A DNA stretch of 64,000 nucleotides from Thermoproteota archaeon (lineage in GTDB: Archaea > Korarchaeota > JAOZGF01 > JAOZFZ01). The stretch is taken from positions 1 to 64,000 of the forward strand of contig JAOZFT010000032.1 in the NCBI GenBank assembly GCA_027492035.1. The letters are read 5' to 3'. The notes under the pieces were generated by a model. The model made no database searches. It was not told the DNA's origin and worked only from the letters and a program-made list of their open reading frames with translations. The translations under genes and the position numbers were made by a program. Numbering within the stretch: position 1 is the first letter of the stretch; each line of letters starts with the position of its first letter. Below are positions 1 through 9,523 of this stretch, piece after piece.

Positions 1-264
1 TGTTTCAGGTTTCTCCCCAGTTACTTTCCCATATCCTTCCAAAATCCTGTTTAACCTTTCAACAATTACAGCGTACTTCTCAACTTCTGCGCTTTCCGCC
101 CTCCTAAACTTAAAAAGTTCTATTTCATCAATGGGGGTAATTTGTAATGAATCTGATTTCTCTATAACCTTTAGTAATTCTTTTTCTATTGATTTAGGTG
201 CTACAATAGTCACCTTCTCCATTGGTTCTTTCTTGTTTTTCTTCAAAGCTTCTTGGATTGACAT
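1..264 (-). CDS. atpI: A-type ATP synthase subunit I, N-terminal part (cut by window edge)
   Basis: The reading frame opens with ATG at 264 on the minus strand and runs without a stop off the left end, giving 88 residues. After a short basic leader, the protein begins EKVTIVAPKSIEKELLKVIE, which is the typical opening of the V/A-type ATPase 116-kDa subunit I (subunit a), where the first beta strand and helix of the cytoplasmic domain lie. The membrane half that carries the proton or sodium half-channel lies outside the window. It is the last visible gene of the ATP synthase cluster, 56 bp after subunit C. The proteolipid (K) subunit is not in the window and probably follows. The identification rests on a short N-terminus plus context. 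Confidence 0.8.
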   Translation of the reverse strand, partial: MSIQEALKKNKKEPMEKVTIVAPKSIEKELLKVIEKSDSLQITPIDEIELFKFRRAESAEVEKYAVIVERLNRILEGYGKVTGEKPET

Positions 265-320
265 TTTTCAACACTTTCTCTGTATAAATTTGTTTTTTTC
301 AGGTAGTCAAGACTTCCTCC

Positions 321-1355
321 TTAAAATATTATCTTTTCTTTAACGCTTAAACCTCTAGCTTTAGAGTTGATGATCTTGACAAGGTTTTGTATCTCTATTT
401 CTTTCAGAATTAAGTAACCGAAAAGGAAACCTATTCCGAAATAGTCCTTTTCCATTAGTTCAATGGCTAAGTTCTCAAGTGCCCTCGTTACTGTGTCTTC
501 AATAAAACCTATCTCCCTTGTTTTTTCATATTCTTCGGCAGCTGTCTCCATCATTTTCCAATACTTAGCCGAGGAAAGGATTTTCAGGCTTTCTTGGGTT
601 GTTTTAGCTTTCAGCACCTTTTTTAACAATTCATCTCCTCGGAAAGGTATGATTAACTCTCTTATTTCTTTCTGTGTATACCCTGCACTTTTAAGTACAA
701 ATATAACCATTAAGTTTTTGAGGATAAAACGTGTTTTATAGTATCTTTCAGTTAGTTCTTTCTCTGTTCCGCTTAATCTAAGGGTTGTTTTGAACATTAC
801 TTCCCTGTAACTTTCTTCTAATGCTTTCTCAAAAAACAAGACCTGTTTTGTTTCTTCGTACTTTTCTAAGGCATTCTTTAAATTTTCACCGTAAATTGTC
901 AATTCTAGGTAATCAATTAACTGTTTAAGGTCTCTAGTTTTCGCTAATGCTTCAAAGTTTATGGTTGCCAGTCTTCTAGGGATTGGGATAAGGTATTGAA
1001 GGTCTTCTTTCCTGAAGGGTTTTCTCTTCGCTTTCCAAAGAATTATTTTCTTCAGGTTCTCAACTTCAAAAACTCTAGCGTAACTGTAAATTAAGTTTCT
1101 TAATTCTCCAACGGTGGCTGTTGAATAAAGCAAGTATACATGGTTTACCCAGTTCTGCATCAGCACTTTTTCAATTCTTGGAACTGTTAATTCCTCTCTC
1201 GGAAGTTTACTTAATTCCTCATCGTAATTTATTTTGATTAAGTAATCAATTACCTCCTCTAAGGTTTTGGTTTGTAGTAGTTTCTGGTAGTCTTCTCTTG
1301 TGAGAAGCCTTGTTTTTAGGCCGTGGGCCCTGTGGTATGTGTATTCTTCAGACAT
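321..1355 (-). CDS. atpC: A-type ATP synthase subunit C (central stalk/rotor adaptor)
   Basis: A 344-residue, mostly helical, charged protein without membrane segments, the usual size of archaeal AtpC (V-ATPase subunit d homologue), which couples the central stalk to the proteolipid ring. It has the expected repetitive three-fold helical texture with REEL- and KYYKTRF-type segments. Its ATG overlaps the TAA stop of atpD (TAATG), so the two are translationally coupled. Order and strand match the rest of the ATP synthase cluster. I see nothing unusual in the sequence. Confidence 0.88.
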   Translation of the reverse strand: MSEEYTYHRAHGLKTRLLTREDYQKLLQTKTLEEVIDYLIKINYDEELSKLPREELTVPRIEKVLMQNWVNHVYLLYSTATVGELRNLIYSYARVFEVENLKKIILWKAKRKPFRKEDLQYLIPIPRRLATINFEALAKTRDLKQLIDYLELTIYGENLKNALEKYEETKQVLFFEKALEESYREVMFKTTLRLSGTEKELTERYYKTRFILKNLMVIFVLKSAGYTQKEIRELIIPFRGDELLKKVLKAKTTQESLKILSSAKYWKMMETAAEEYEKTREIGFIEDTVTRALENLAIELMEKDYFGIGFLFGYLILKEIEIQNLVKIINSKARGLSVKEKIIF

Positions 1356-1987
1356 TACTTAACAGCCTCTTTCCTTTCAATTATTCTCTTCACTTTCTTT
1401 GTCCGGAAAAATTCTTCTAGTTCCTGCTCTTCCAGCTTTTCCGAAATATATTTTATGGCTTTATCGTATTCAGGTATTATTATTTTGTCTATAGCGTTCA
1501 CTTTCCTGTTTACTTCTGATAAACTCACTGCTAACTTCTCAATTTTAGCTTCAAGAACTCCCACTTTTATGCTTTCCTTCAGTGCCTTACTCATTTCTTC
1601 CACAGGTTTTTTCAGTTTAATTGGTGAAAGGGGGTGGGTTATTTCCTCTTTCTCAACCAGTTTTATTTCAGGTATGAAGACCCCCATTAAGTTTTTAGGT
1701 TTAACATTTACTTCTAAAGCTCCTGCATTGGTTTCAGCTATACATTCGATCTCTGTTTCTCCCCAGGTTATGTAGGCGTTAAGTATTGCTGAGTAAGCTT
1801 TTGAAAGAGTTTCTTCAAGTTTTTCACGGTTCTTAGTCATTTCTCCAACCAATTTCCTTAGTTCTTTAGCTAAACTTTCTCTTTTATGTTTTAAAAGTTC
1901 ATTAGCTCCTTTAACGTATTCTCTCCTTTTCTTTAAAGCTAGTAATGCGCCTTTTGTTGGTTTTACTTTGCCGGTGAGTGAACTCAT
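1355..1987 (-). CDS. atpD: A-type ATP synthase subunit D (central stalk)
   Basis: 210 residues, a helical protein with the opening signature of ATP synthase subunit [15 protein letters not shown] followed by a long coiled coil, and a C-terminal basic helix rich in Arg/Lys. Subunit D forms the rotating shaft inside the A3B3 hexamer, equivalent to F-type gamma. Its ATG overlaps the end of atpB by four bases, and its stop overlaps the start of atpC, as expected for a tightly coupled operon. Length and motif match the family, so the call is firm. Confidence 0.93.
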   Translation of the reverse strand: MSSLTGKVKPTKGALLALKKRREYVKGANELLKHKRESLAKELRKLVGEMTKNREKLEETLSKAYSAILNAYITWGETEIECIAETNAGALEVNVKPKNLMGVFIPEIKLVEKEEITHPLSPIKLKKPVEEMSKALKESIKVGVLEAKIEKLAVSLSEVNRKVNAIDKIIIPEYDKAIKYISEKLEEQELEEFFRTKKVKRIIERKEAVK

Positions 1988-3393
1988 CTCTCTTCCTCTA
2001 CTCTAACTTCTCTGGGGTAGTACTTCTCGATGTATTCCTCCTTTATCCTAATTAGTTCAGATTTAGGTATGACTGTAAGTATTTCCCACGCTATTTCAAG
2101 TGTTCTTTCAATTGTTCTGTTTTCATAGAACCCTTGGTTCAGAAATTTCTTTTCGAATTGGTTAGCGAATTCTAGGAAATATCTTTCTCTTTCACTTAAC
2201 CCCTTTTCTCCAATTATTCTTGCCAGGTCCCTTGATTTCACTCCTTCTGAGTAAGCTAAGTAAAGTTGATCTGAAACGTTTTTATGGTCTTCTCTTGTTT
2301 TTCCTTTCCCTATTCCTTTCTGCATTAAACGTGAAAGAGAGTCTAACACATTTATGGGTGGATATATTCCTTTGGCATCCAATTCCCTGCTTAAAACTAT
2401 TTGTCCCTCTGTTATGTACCCGGAAAGGTCAGGGATGGGGTGAGTTATGTCGTCGTCAGGCATTGTAAGTATGGGCATCTGGGTGATTGACCCTTTCTTT
2501 CCTTTCACTCTTCCCGCCCTTTCATAGATAGTTGCCAAGTCTGTGTAAAGGTAACCTGGGTACCCCTTCCTGCTCGGAACTTCTTCTCTGGCTGCACTTA
2601 TTTCTCTTAATGCTTCAGCGTAATTGGTCATGTCAGTGAGAATAACTAATACGTGCATGTTTTGGTCGAAAGCCAAGTATTCAGCTGCTGTTAAAGCTAT
2701 TCTTGGTGTAATTATTCTCTCTATAGTTGGGTCGTTAGCTAAGTTTAAGTAAACAACTGATCTTTCTAATGCTCCTGTGTCTTCGAATTCCTTTATGAAA
2801 AACCTTGCCTCTTCATTTTTTATTCCCATTGCGGCAAAGACTAAAGCAAATTCTTCTTCTTCGCCTAAAACAGTGGCTTGTCTAGCTATTTGAACAGCTA
2901 GTTTATTGTGAGGTAAGCCTGCACCTGAAAAGATGGGGAGTTTCTGCCCTCTTATTAAGGAGTTCATTCCATCTATCGCTGAAATCCCTGTCTGTATAAA
3001 GTCGTTCGGGTACTCTCTGGCTGAGGGGTTTAATGGTGCACCGTTTATGTCTCTTTTATCTTCAAACATTGGTTTAGGTCCGCCGTCAATTGGTTCACCT
3101 AAACCGTTAAACATTCTCCCTAGAAGCTCTATGGAAACAGGTGTTGTCATGGCTGTCCCTGTGAAGCGTACTGAAACTTTTTGAGTGTCTAAGCCTTCTG
3201 TTTCTCCGAATATTTGCACTATAGCGTAGTCTTTTGCTGCTTCAAGCACTCTTCCCGACCTTTTTGATCCGTCAGCCATTACTACTTCAACTACTTCGTC
3301 ATATCCTACACCTGAAACGTTTTCGATAACCATGAGGGAGCCTTTAACTTCCCTTACTCCTATGTAATGTAAACCTGCTGTTTCTAGGGTCAA
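1984..3393 (-). CDS. atpB: A-type ATP synthase subunit B (regulatory nucleotide subunit)
   Basis: 469 residues. It has the non-catalytic B-subunit architecture: an N-terminal beta barrel (GxVxxxxGxxMxxExVxG type), then a RecA-like core in which the P-loop is replaced by [48 protein letters not shown] and [19 protein letters not shown] are hallmark stretches. The most likely start is TTG at 3393, preceded by GGTGA four bases upstream and overlapping the TGA of atpA. It binds nucleotide but is not catalytic; catalysis is in subunit A next door. There is no intein or truncation. Confidence 0.95.
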   Translation of the reverse strand: MTLETAGLHYIGVREVKGSLMVIENVSGVGYDEVVEVVMADGSKRSGRVLEAAKDYAIVQIFGETEGLDTQKVSVRFTGTAMTTPVSIELLGRMFNGLGEPIDGGPKPMFEDKRDINGAPLNPSAREYPNDFIQTGISAIDGMNSLIRGQKLPIFSGAGLPHNKLAVQIARQATVLGEEEEFALVFAAMGIKNEEARFFIKEFEDTGALERSVVYLNLANDPTIERIITPRIALTAAEYLAFDQNMHVLVILTDMTNYAEALREISAAREEVPSRKGYPGYLYTDLATIYERAGRVKGKKGSITQMPILTMPDDDITHPIPDLSGYITEGQIVLSRELDAKGIYPPINVLDSLSRLMQKGIGKGKTREDHKNVSDQLYLAYSEGVKSRDLARIIGEKGLSERERYFLEFANQFEKKFLNQGFYENRTIERTLEIAWEILTVIPKSELIRIKEEYIEKYYPREVRVEEER

Positions 3394-5159
3394 AGTATCA
3401 CCTCAACTTCTTTTTTAGCGAGTTGTTCAAGTTTATCTTTTATTTTTCTCCAAATTTCATCTATTTCTTCAGAAGTTTTCTTTTCTTTCATCCTCACTAA
3501 ACCCATTATTTCCCTTAAGCCTCTAAGGTCGTCTATGGAGACTCCTTTGCTTATTAATTTTTTAGCTTCCCTATAAAACTCCATAATTATACTTAACATT
3601 TTACTTTGTTTCCAGGGGAAACAGTAAGAATCCACTTCGCTGAACGCGTTCTGTGTTAAGAACCCTTCCTTAATAAGGTAAGCAGCTAAGAGAGTTAATT
3701 GCTGATCATCAGGCAATGCACTTTCACCTATAATCTTAGCTATTTCCTCTACTCTTGAAGCTTCTGTAAGTAAGCTAAGCATTTCTTCCCTGTCTCTGTA
3801 CCAGTTTGGGAACTGTTTCACCCACCAATCCTTCAAAATCTCCACGTATTGTGAATAACTTGTTATCCAGTTTATTGCTGGGAAGTGTCTCCTAAAAGCT
3901 AAGTCCTTGTCTAAAGCCCAAAAAACACTTATGAATCTTTTAGTGTGTTGGGTGACAGGTTCAGAAAAGTCTCCTCCAGGAGGGGACACAGCCCCCATAA
4001 TTGTGACAGAGCCTAATCTCTGCTGGCTTCCTAACAAAATAGCCCTTCCAGCTCTTTCATAGAACTCAGCTAACCTGGTTGGCAAATAAGCTGGGTACCC
4101 TCTTTCAGCAGGCATTTCTTCAAGTCTGCCTGAAATCTCCCTCAAGGCTTCAGCCCATCTAGAGGTTGAATCAGCCACTACAGCAACATCATATCCTTGG
4201 TCTCTATAATACTCTCCCAAAGTAACTCCCATGTAAATGCTTGCTTCTCTCGCAGCAACAGGCATGTTGCTAGTGTTAGCTATCAAAATTGTTCTTTTAA
4301 TTAATTTTTCGCCTGTTTTAGGGTCTGTTAATTCAGGGAACTCCTTCAGAACATCAGTCATTTCATTTCCTCTTTCACCGCACCCAATGTAAATAATTAC
4401 TTTTGCATCAGCCCATTTAGCTATTTGGTGAAGCATGACTGTTTTTCCTGTGCCAAATCCTCCAGGTATTGCCGCTGTTCCCCCTTTAGGTATAGGAAAT
4501 ACTGTGTCTATTATTCTTTGCCCTGTCAGTAAAGGTTCAACTAATCTAAGCCTTTCTTTTACTGGTCTAGGTATTCTGACAGGCCACTCTTGTTTCATGT
4601 ACAAATTCTTTCTTCCTTCTTTTGTCTGAATTACACCTATTGGGTCTTTAACAGTGAATTCTCCTTCATTTATTTCCTTTATTTCTCCTTTCATGAAGGG
4701 AGGTAGAAGTATAAAGTGTTGAACCAGGCTTGTTTCCTCTACTACCCCCAGTATATCTCCTCCTAAAACTTTATCTCCCTCCTTAACTGTGGGGGTAAAG
4801 AACCATTTCTTGTCTCTTAGAAGGGCTGGGATTGATACTCCTCTAGTTATTGTATAACCTGTTTTCTCTCTTATAACTTCTAGAGGTCTTTGAATGCCGT
4901 CATAAACCGAACTTATTAACCCCGGCCCTAATTCAGCCCTTAAAGGTTTTTTTGTTCTGTAGACTGGTTCACCTGGTTTTACTCCACTTGTGCTTTCATA
5001 AACCTGTATAACCGCTGTGTCTTTAGCTAACCTAATGATTTCACCTATAAATTTTCCTTCCCCCACATGTACAACTTCTCCTATTTCGGCACCTGCCATT
5101 TTACTTGCCCAAACAACAGGTCCAGAAACTTTATCTATAATCCCTATTTCTTCACTCAT
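3390..5159 (-). CDS. atpA: A-type ATP synthase catalytic subunit A
   Basis: About 589 residues. The preferred start is ATG 5159 (MSEEIGII...), directly behind a very strong Shine-Dalgarno (GGGGGAGGAG). An upstream in-frame start at 5183 would add eight residues read through that SD. It carries the non-homologous insert typical of A/V catalytic subunits (residues about 115-190) and the Walker A GGFGTGKT around residue 235. Further motifs are [28 protein letters not shown] and [19 protein letters not shown]. It hydrolyses or makes ATP in the A3B3 head. Many archaeal A subunits carry inteins in the P-loop; this one is uninterrupted. It overlaps atpE by eight bases. Confidence 0.96.
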   Translation of the reverse strand: MSEEIGIIDKVSGPVVWASKMAGAEIGEVVHVGEGKFIGEIIRLAKDTAVIQVYESTSGVKPGEPVYRTKKPLRAELGPGLISSVYDGIQRPLEVIREKTGYTITRGVSIPALLRDKKWFFTPTVKEGDKVLGGDILGVVEETSLVQHFILLPPFMKGEIKEINEGEFTVKDPIGVIQTKEGRKNLYMKQEWPVRIPRPVKERLRLVEPLLTGQRIIDTVFPIPKGGTAAIPGGFGTGKTVMLHQIAKWADAKVIIYIGCGERGNEMTDVLKEFPELTDPKTGEKLIKRTILIANTSNMPVAAREASIYMGVTLGEYYRDQGYDVAVVADSTSRWAEALREISGRLEEMPAERGYPAYLPTRLAEFYERAGRAILLGSQQRLGSVTIMGAVSPPGGDFSEPVTQHTKRFISVFWALDKDLAFRRHFPAINWITSYSQYVEILKDWWVKQFPNWYRDREEMLSLLTEASRVEEIAKIIGESALPDDQQLTLLAAYLIKEGFLTQNAFSEVDSYCFPWKQSKMLSIIMEFYREAKKLISKGVSIDDLRGLREIMGLVRMKEKKTSEEIDEIWRKIKDKLEQLAKKEVEVIL

Positions 5160-5865
5160 ACTCCTCCCCCTCCCCAAAAACAATTTTAAGGATGTTGTTT
5201 ATGAGGTCCTCCTTTATTGCTGTTATTTTTGATTCTAAAGTGTTTATGAACCTTTTACTTCCGTTCTTTGAAACAGCTATGAACCCCCCCACTGTTTCTA
5301 TTGGCTTTCCCATTTCTAAAGAGATGCCAGGATCTGTTTCTTTCATTTTTTCCATTACTATCTTTAACCCTTCCTTTCTCATCCACTCAGTGTCTCTTTT
5401 GTTCATTTGAAGTATTATTTCTGTGGTGTCCAGCTTCTTTATTGAATCCTCTACCCATTTAGTTAAAAGATTTATATATGCTTCACGGTCTTGGGTTATT
5501 TTTTCACTTATTTTAGCCAGTGCCCTCTCCAATATCCTTCTTGTTTCTTCTTCTCTTGCGAGTAAATATCTTCTATTTTCCTGCAGCCTTAACCTAGCCA
5601 GTTTAGCGTTTTCTCTTCCGATGAGCTCCTCTACTATTTTTTTCTTCCTTTCTTCCTTTATCTTTTCTGCTTTTTTCTTGGCTTCATTTACTATTTCACT
5701 GTATTTCTTATTTGTTTCTTGGATTACTTTCTCCATTTCTTTAACGGTTCTGTCCCTTATTTCGCTAAGAATTATTTTGGCTCCTTCAGGCAGTTCCTCC
5801 AGTTTTAACTCAGCGTTTAACTTGTTTTCAAACTTGTTTAAATTTAAAGGGAATTTTTCAGGCAT
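5152..5865 (-). CDS. atpE: A-type ATP synthase subunit E (peripheral stalk)
   Basis: 237 residues. The first two thirds are a long charged helix (many KKxxEKIKEE repeats) and the C-terminal third is a globular domain. It contains the SKNGSKRFINTLESKI stretch typical of AtpE/NtpE, which fits the subunit that anchors the peripheral stalk to subunit B. It is about 35 residues longer than many archaeal E subunits because of an N-terminal extension before the coiled coil. It lies between atpH (6 bp upstream) and atpA (8-bp overlap). The assignment comes from size, coiled-coil pattern, C-terminal motif and position. Confidence 0.88.
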   Translation of the reverse strand: MPEKFPLNLNKFENKLNAELKLEELPEGAKIILSEIRDRTVKEMEKVIQETNKKYSEIVNEAKKKAEKIKEERKKKIVEELIGRENAKLARLRLQENRRYLLAREEETRRILERALAKISEKITQDREAYINLLTKWVEDSIKKLDTTEIILQMNKRDTEWMRKEGLKIVMEKMKETDPGISLEMGKPIETVGGFIAVSKNGSKRFINTLESKITAIKEDLINNILKIVFGEGEEYE

Positions 5866-5871
5866 TTCCTT

Positions 5872-6189
5872 TTACTCCCTTAAAACAGTATCTAAAACAT
5901 ATCTTATGGCTTCTTCCTCTTTCTCTTTAAACTTCTTCCTCATTTCCTCTATTTTCTTGTCTGTTTCCCTTTTTATGTTTTCTTCCTCTTCTCTTATTCT
6001 CTTTTCCAGTTCTTTCTTTGCTTCTTCTTCTAAAGAAACTGTTTCAGCTTCCTTTATTATTTCTTCAGATTTTGAAAGGGCTTCGTCAATTGCTTTAGCA
6101 GCTTCTTTCTTTGTTTCCTCTAACATTTTCAAGATTTTCTCTTCATTTAAAACTAACGCATCTATTGCTTCATAACCTTGATTGAACAA
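5872..6189 (-). CDS. atpH: A-type ATP synthase subunit H (peripheral stalk coiled coil)
   Basis: 105 residues, almost entirely a predicted coiled coil with dense Glu/Lys heptads, the expected form of the small stalk subunit H (AhaH/NtpF) that pairs with subunit E. The start is TTG at 6189, with GAGGTGA about nine bases upstream inside the end of atpF. Primary sequence of such coiled coils is not diagnostic on its own, so the call depends on size and on its place directly before atpE. Confidence 0.8.
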   Translation of the reverse strand: MFNQGYEAIDALVLNEEKILKMLEETKKEAAKAIDEALSKSEEIIKEAETVSLEEEAKKELEKRIREEEENIKRETDKKIEEMRKKFKEKEEEAIRYVLDTVLRE

Positions 6190-6190
6190 T

Positions 6191-6511
6191 TTACATTTTC
6201 ACCTCCGCACCTACTCCTATACTTATTAAATCAATTAATTCCCTCCTTCTGTAACCTGGCGCTTCCCCAAATGAAGGAATGACAACTACTAATGGGGTTA
6301 ATCTTTTTTCATCAGCCCTTATCTTTCCTCTCTCTCTTTCAAGTATTTTAGCATGTTTCTCGCAAAGAATAACTATGCTGTACTCCCTTATGTTGACAAT
6401 TTTGTTGAAAGTGTTTTTAAGCTCTTTTTCTGTTCTCACTGGGAAACCAACTGCCCCTGCAACTTCAAAAGCTTTTACCCAATCCTTTTCCCCTATTACA
6501 GCCACTTTCAA
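6191..6511 (-). CDS. atpF: A-type ATP synthase subunit F (central stalk)
   Basis: 106 residues. A Rossmann-like small protein opening MKVAVIGEKDWVKAFEVAGA, with a mid-protein SIVILCEKHAKIL strand and a LVVVIPSFGEAPG segment. This is the canonical pattern of A/V-ATPase subunit F, which regulates the rotor shaft. The start is TTG at 6511 behind GAGGTG. It is the first ATP synthase gene after nuoN, 58 bp downstream of that stop. An AT-rich TTTAAAAATT element about 22-28 bases upstream could be an internal promoter, so the ATP synthase genes may be expressed both with and without complex I. Confidence 0.92.
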   Translation of the reverse strand: MKVAVIGEKDWVKAFEVAGAVGFPVRTEKELKNTFNKIVNIREYSIVILCEKHAKILERERGKIRADEKRLTPLVVVIPSFGEAPGYRRRELIDLISIGVGAEVKM

Positions 6512-6569
6512 ATCCTAAACACCTCAAATTTTTAAACATCTTTTTCTACGGATTCACTACACAAAAGGT

Positions 6570-8045
6570 TCATCCTAAATTGGTTAATGCTGAAGCAGCT
6601 GTTTCGGCTAATTTAACAGGTGTTTCTGGGAATAAACCTATGACTATGCAAAGTATAGTTAAAACAATTATTGGGAGGGTTACAATTATTGAGTTTCTGT
6701 TTTTCACTGTTTTTTCCGGTTTACCGATCATTATTCTTTGGATAAGCCATAAATAATACCCTATGGAGAAAGCACTGTTTAACATGCCTATGGCTGCAAG
6801 TAGAGGTAAACCTGCCTCTATTGCACTTGTGAAAAGCATCCATTTACTCATAAACCCATTTAATGGCGGAACTCCACCTAGGGCAAGTAACGAAATAGAC
6901 AGACTCACCCCTATTAAGGGTGAAACCCTACCTGTTCCACTCAACTGGTTTATGTCCCTTGTATGAAACTGGTGAATAATAACTCCTGCAGCTAAGAAAG
7001 CAAGCCCCTTCATCACTGCATGGTTCAGTATGTGGAACAATGAACTTGTTAACCCGAACAGTGCAGTTTGAGCGTTTTTGCTGTAGACTGCTGCACTAAC
7101 CCCTATCAAGATGAAACCTACTTGTGTCACTGTACTACAGGCTAAAAGTCTTTTTATGTCTTTTTGAAGCAAAGCAGTTAAGTTTCCAATGGTCATTGTT
7201 AAAATAGATAAGACAACCAGTATCATCCCGTAATTGAAAACTTCAGGCTTAAAAACTGTGAAAAAAACCCTTAACAGAGCATAAATACCTGTTTTTATAA
7301 CAACTCCTGACAGAAGAGCACTTATGGGGGAAGGTGCAGCTGGGTGTGCATCAGGTAACCATGTATGGAAGGGAACAATTGAAGCCTTTATTCCAAAAGC
7401 CACGATCATCATGCCTAATGAAAGATAGAAGAGGGGAGGAGGTGAACCTGAAAAAGCAAGTTTTGTAAGATACTGAAGATTTAAAGTCCCTGTTAAACCG
7501 TAAATTAAAGCTATCGAGAAAAGATAAGTTGCTGACCCTGAAGAACTCATCACAAAATACTTTAAAGCTGCCTCAACAGGCTCCATTTCTTCTTTCCTGA
7601 AAGCAACTAAAACATAAGAGGAAATGGACATCATTTCCCAGAAAATAAATAGAGTGAATAGGTCCCCTGAAAAAGTTACACCAACCATTCCAGCAATCAT
7701 GGTTTGAACCAGCGTGTAGTAGGTAGTTAAGCCTGTGTCATGTTCCATGTAACGAATAGAGTAAAAAGTAGCTATCAAACCCATACCTAGAAAGAGAGTT
7801 GAAACATAAATTGTCAACATGTCTGCAAAAAACACTGTGTAAAACTGTTTACCTGTAACTTGCACGATTAAGTAGTCTTTGTAAATAAAGTAAATGGCTG
7901 CGATGAAACCTAAAGTAGCCCATACGCCGCTTAAATACTTAAACTTTATTTTCCTCCCTAAGTAATCAATTAAAGGAGTTAGTAACGCGAAAACTATTAA
8001 GGAAAGGAAAGGGTAAATCAAGTTTATGTTTTGGAAGTTTATCAA
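6570..8045 (-). CDS. nuoN: Complex I-like subunit N (antiporter-like membrane subunit)
   Basis: About 491 residues with roughly 14 membrane helices and the proton-antiporter family core. KASIVPFHTWLPDAHPAAPSP and DIKRLLACSTVTQVGFI carry the conserved Lys and His residues used for proton translocation. The best start is TTG 8045, just past the nuoM stop and nine bases after GGAGGGG; an upstream TTG at 8063 would add six residues inside nuoM. It is the last gene of the nuo run and pumps protons as part of the membrane arm. N versus M/L was chosen by length and by gene order. Confidence 0.92.
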   Translation of the reverse strand: MINFQNINLIYPFLSLIVFALLTPLIDYLGRKIKFKYLSGVWATLGFIAAIYFIYKDYLIVQVTGKQFYTVFFADMLTIYVSTLFLGMGLIATFYSIRYMEHDTGLTTYYTLVQTMIAGMVGVTFSGDLFTLFIFWEMMSISSYVLVAFRKEEMEPVEAALKYFVMSSSGSATYLFSIALIYGLTGTLNLQYLTKLAFSGSPPPLFYLSLGMMIVAFGIKASIVPFHTWLPDAHPAAPSPISALLSGVVIKTGIYALLRVFFTVFKPEVFNYGMILVVLSILTMTIGNLTALLQKDIKRLLACSTVTQVGFILIGVSAAVYSKNAQTALFGLTSSLFHILNHAVMKGLAFLAAGVIIHQFHTRDINQLSGTGRVSPLIGVSLSISLLALGGVPPLNGFMSKWMLFTSAIEAGLPLLAAIGMLNSAFSIGYYLWLIQRIMIGKPEKTVKNRNSIIVTLPIIVLTILCIVIGLFPETPVKLAETAASALTNLG

Positions 8046-8046
8046 T

Positions 8047-9516
8047 TCAAGCCACCCCTCCAATAAGGTTTATAAAGTTGTGGACATAGGGCACTATTAT
8101 CTTTAAAACAGGAGTTGGGTAAACTCCAAGCACCACAGCTAAAACAGTAAGTAAACCCATGGGTATCAGCATGGATAAAGGTGCATCTTTAACATTTGTT
8201 AAGTTTTCGGGTAATGGGCCAAAGTAAACTTTCCTAATCATCCAAAGCATGTAACCAACTGTCAAAGCTGTTGAAACAACCCCTATAATTGTCAAAAACG
8301 GGTGATGAGCCTGGAAACCCCCCTCAAAAATTAACCATTCACTTTGAAAACCATTTGTTGGAGGTGCACCTGCAATACCTAAAGCCCCAACTAAAGCAGC
8401 TGTTGCTGTCACAGGCATTTTGTCAGCTAAGCCGTTCAACTTGTCCATGTTCCTTAAACCTGTTTGGTAAGTAATTGCCCCAACTGTCATAAAGAGAAGC
8501 CCTTTACATATTCCATGGTTTACAATGTGGAAAACTGAACCTGTTAAGCCTTGGATTGAAACCATGCTTAACCCAAAAGTTATGTAACCCATTTGACTTA
8601 TGCTTGAGTAAGCAAGTAGTCTTTTCATGTCATCTTGAACTAAAGCCATGGCTCCACCGTAAATCATTGAAAACAAAGCTATTCCCGCCACTACATAAAC
8701 AAACTCAATCCATGTAGGTGCAAAAACAGTGACAACCATTCTCACCAAGGCGTAAGCCCCTATTTCACTCATCACTCCACTCAACAACACGCTTATAGGT
8801 GTAGGTGCTTCTGCGTAAGCGTCAGGCAGCCATGTATGGAAGGGGAATAAACCCATTTTGAAAGCAAAGCCTAAGAAAAGCAGGGTGGCTATCAAGGTTT
8901 GTGCAGACCTTTGAAGCAGAGAAACCTGGGTAGGTAAATCTGAAATTGTGAAAGTGTGGGTTGGGGTTAAAACATAAATTGAAAGTATGCCGAACAATAT
9001 AGCTATGGCCCCTACATGTGTGAAAAGGAAGTATTTGAAAGCCACTTTCTTGGCTTCCTTGTACCCCCATTCAGCAATTAAGAAATAGGAAGGAACAAGC
9101 ATTAACTCCCAGAACAAATAGAATTGGAGAAGGTTTGTTGATAACACTACACCAAGCATTCCTGCAACGTAAAGGACATATAAAGCAAAATATGAACCGT
9201 ATTCTCCCCCGTAATCAGAGTAATTTATTGAGTAAATTGCTGTAATGGTCCCTAAAAAGGTGATCATTAAAGCTGGAGCAGCGCTTAAACCATCAACTAA
9301 TAACCCGAAATTGAAGAAGTCAGTCCAACGGTATGTTTCAAGAATAGTTCCTCCATAGAAAACCTTAATGGAGGAAAGTACAATGATTGCTGTCGATACA
9401 GCTAATGGAATAAAGGCTAACCAGCTTGTTTTTCTCTTCAGTTTCCCACCTAAGAAGTAAATTATAGGTGATGCTAAAACAGGAAGAATCACTGAAACAA
9501 GTAATAAATTATCCAT
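8047..9516 (-). CDS. nuoM: Complex I-like subunit M (antiporter-like membrane subunit)
   Basis: 489 residues with about 14 membrane helices. It has the antiporter-core motifs FKMGLFPFHTWLPDAYAEAP and DDMKRLLAYSSISQMGYITFG, and the helix-5 glutamate region FYLFWELMLVPSYFLIAEWGY typical of NuoM. It works as one of three proton-pumping modules of the membrane arm. It sits 8 bp after nuoL and is immediately followed by nuoN. Length and motifs are normal for the family. Confidence 0.94.
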   Translation of the reverse strand: MDNLLLVSVILPVLASPIIYFLGGKLKRKTSWLAFIPLAVSTAIIVLSSIKVFYGGTILETYRWTDFFNFGLLVDGLSAAPALMITFLGTITAIYSINYSDYGGEYGSYFALYVLYVAGMLGVVLSTNLLQFYLFWELMLVPSYFLIAEWGYKEAKKVAFKYFLFTHVGAIAILFGILSIYVLTPTHTFTISDLPTQVSLLQRSAQTLIATLLFLGFAFKMGLFPFHTWLPDAYAEAPTPISVLLSGVMSEIGAYALVRMVVTVFAPTWIEFVYVVAGIALFSMIYGGAMALVQDDMKRLLAYSSISQMGYITFGLSMVSIQGLTGSVFHIVNHGICKGLLFMTVGAITYQTGLRNMDKLNGLADKMPVTATAALVGALGIAGAPPTNGFQSEWLIFEGGFQAHHPFLTIIGVVSTALTVGYMLWMIRKVYFGPLPENLTNVKDAPLSMLIPMGLLTVLAVVLGVYPTPVLKIIVPYVHNFINLIGGVA

Positions 9517-9523
9517 TTCATTT

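Noticed and set aside
3390-5159. Intein in the ATP synthase A subunit
   Set aside because: The P-loop region is continuous and the length (about 589 residues) is normal.
5423-6175. Long open frame on the plus strand opposite atpE/atpH (about 250 codons)
   Set aside because: It is the complement of coiled-coil coding sequence (Ser/Phe/Leu-rich shadow) with no SD or family resemblance. Similar shadows elsewhere were also dropped.
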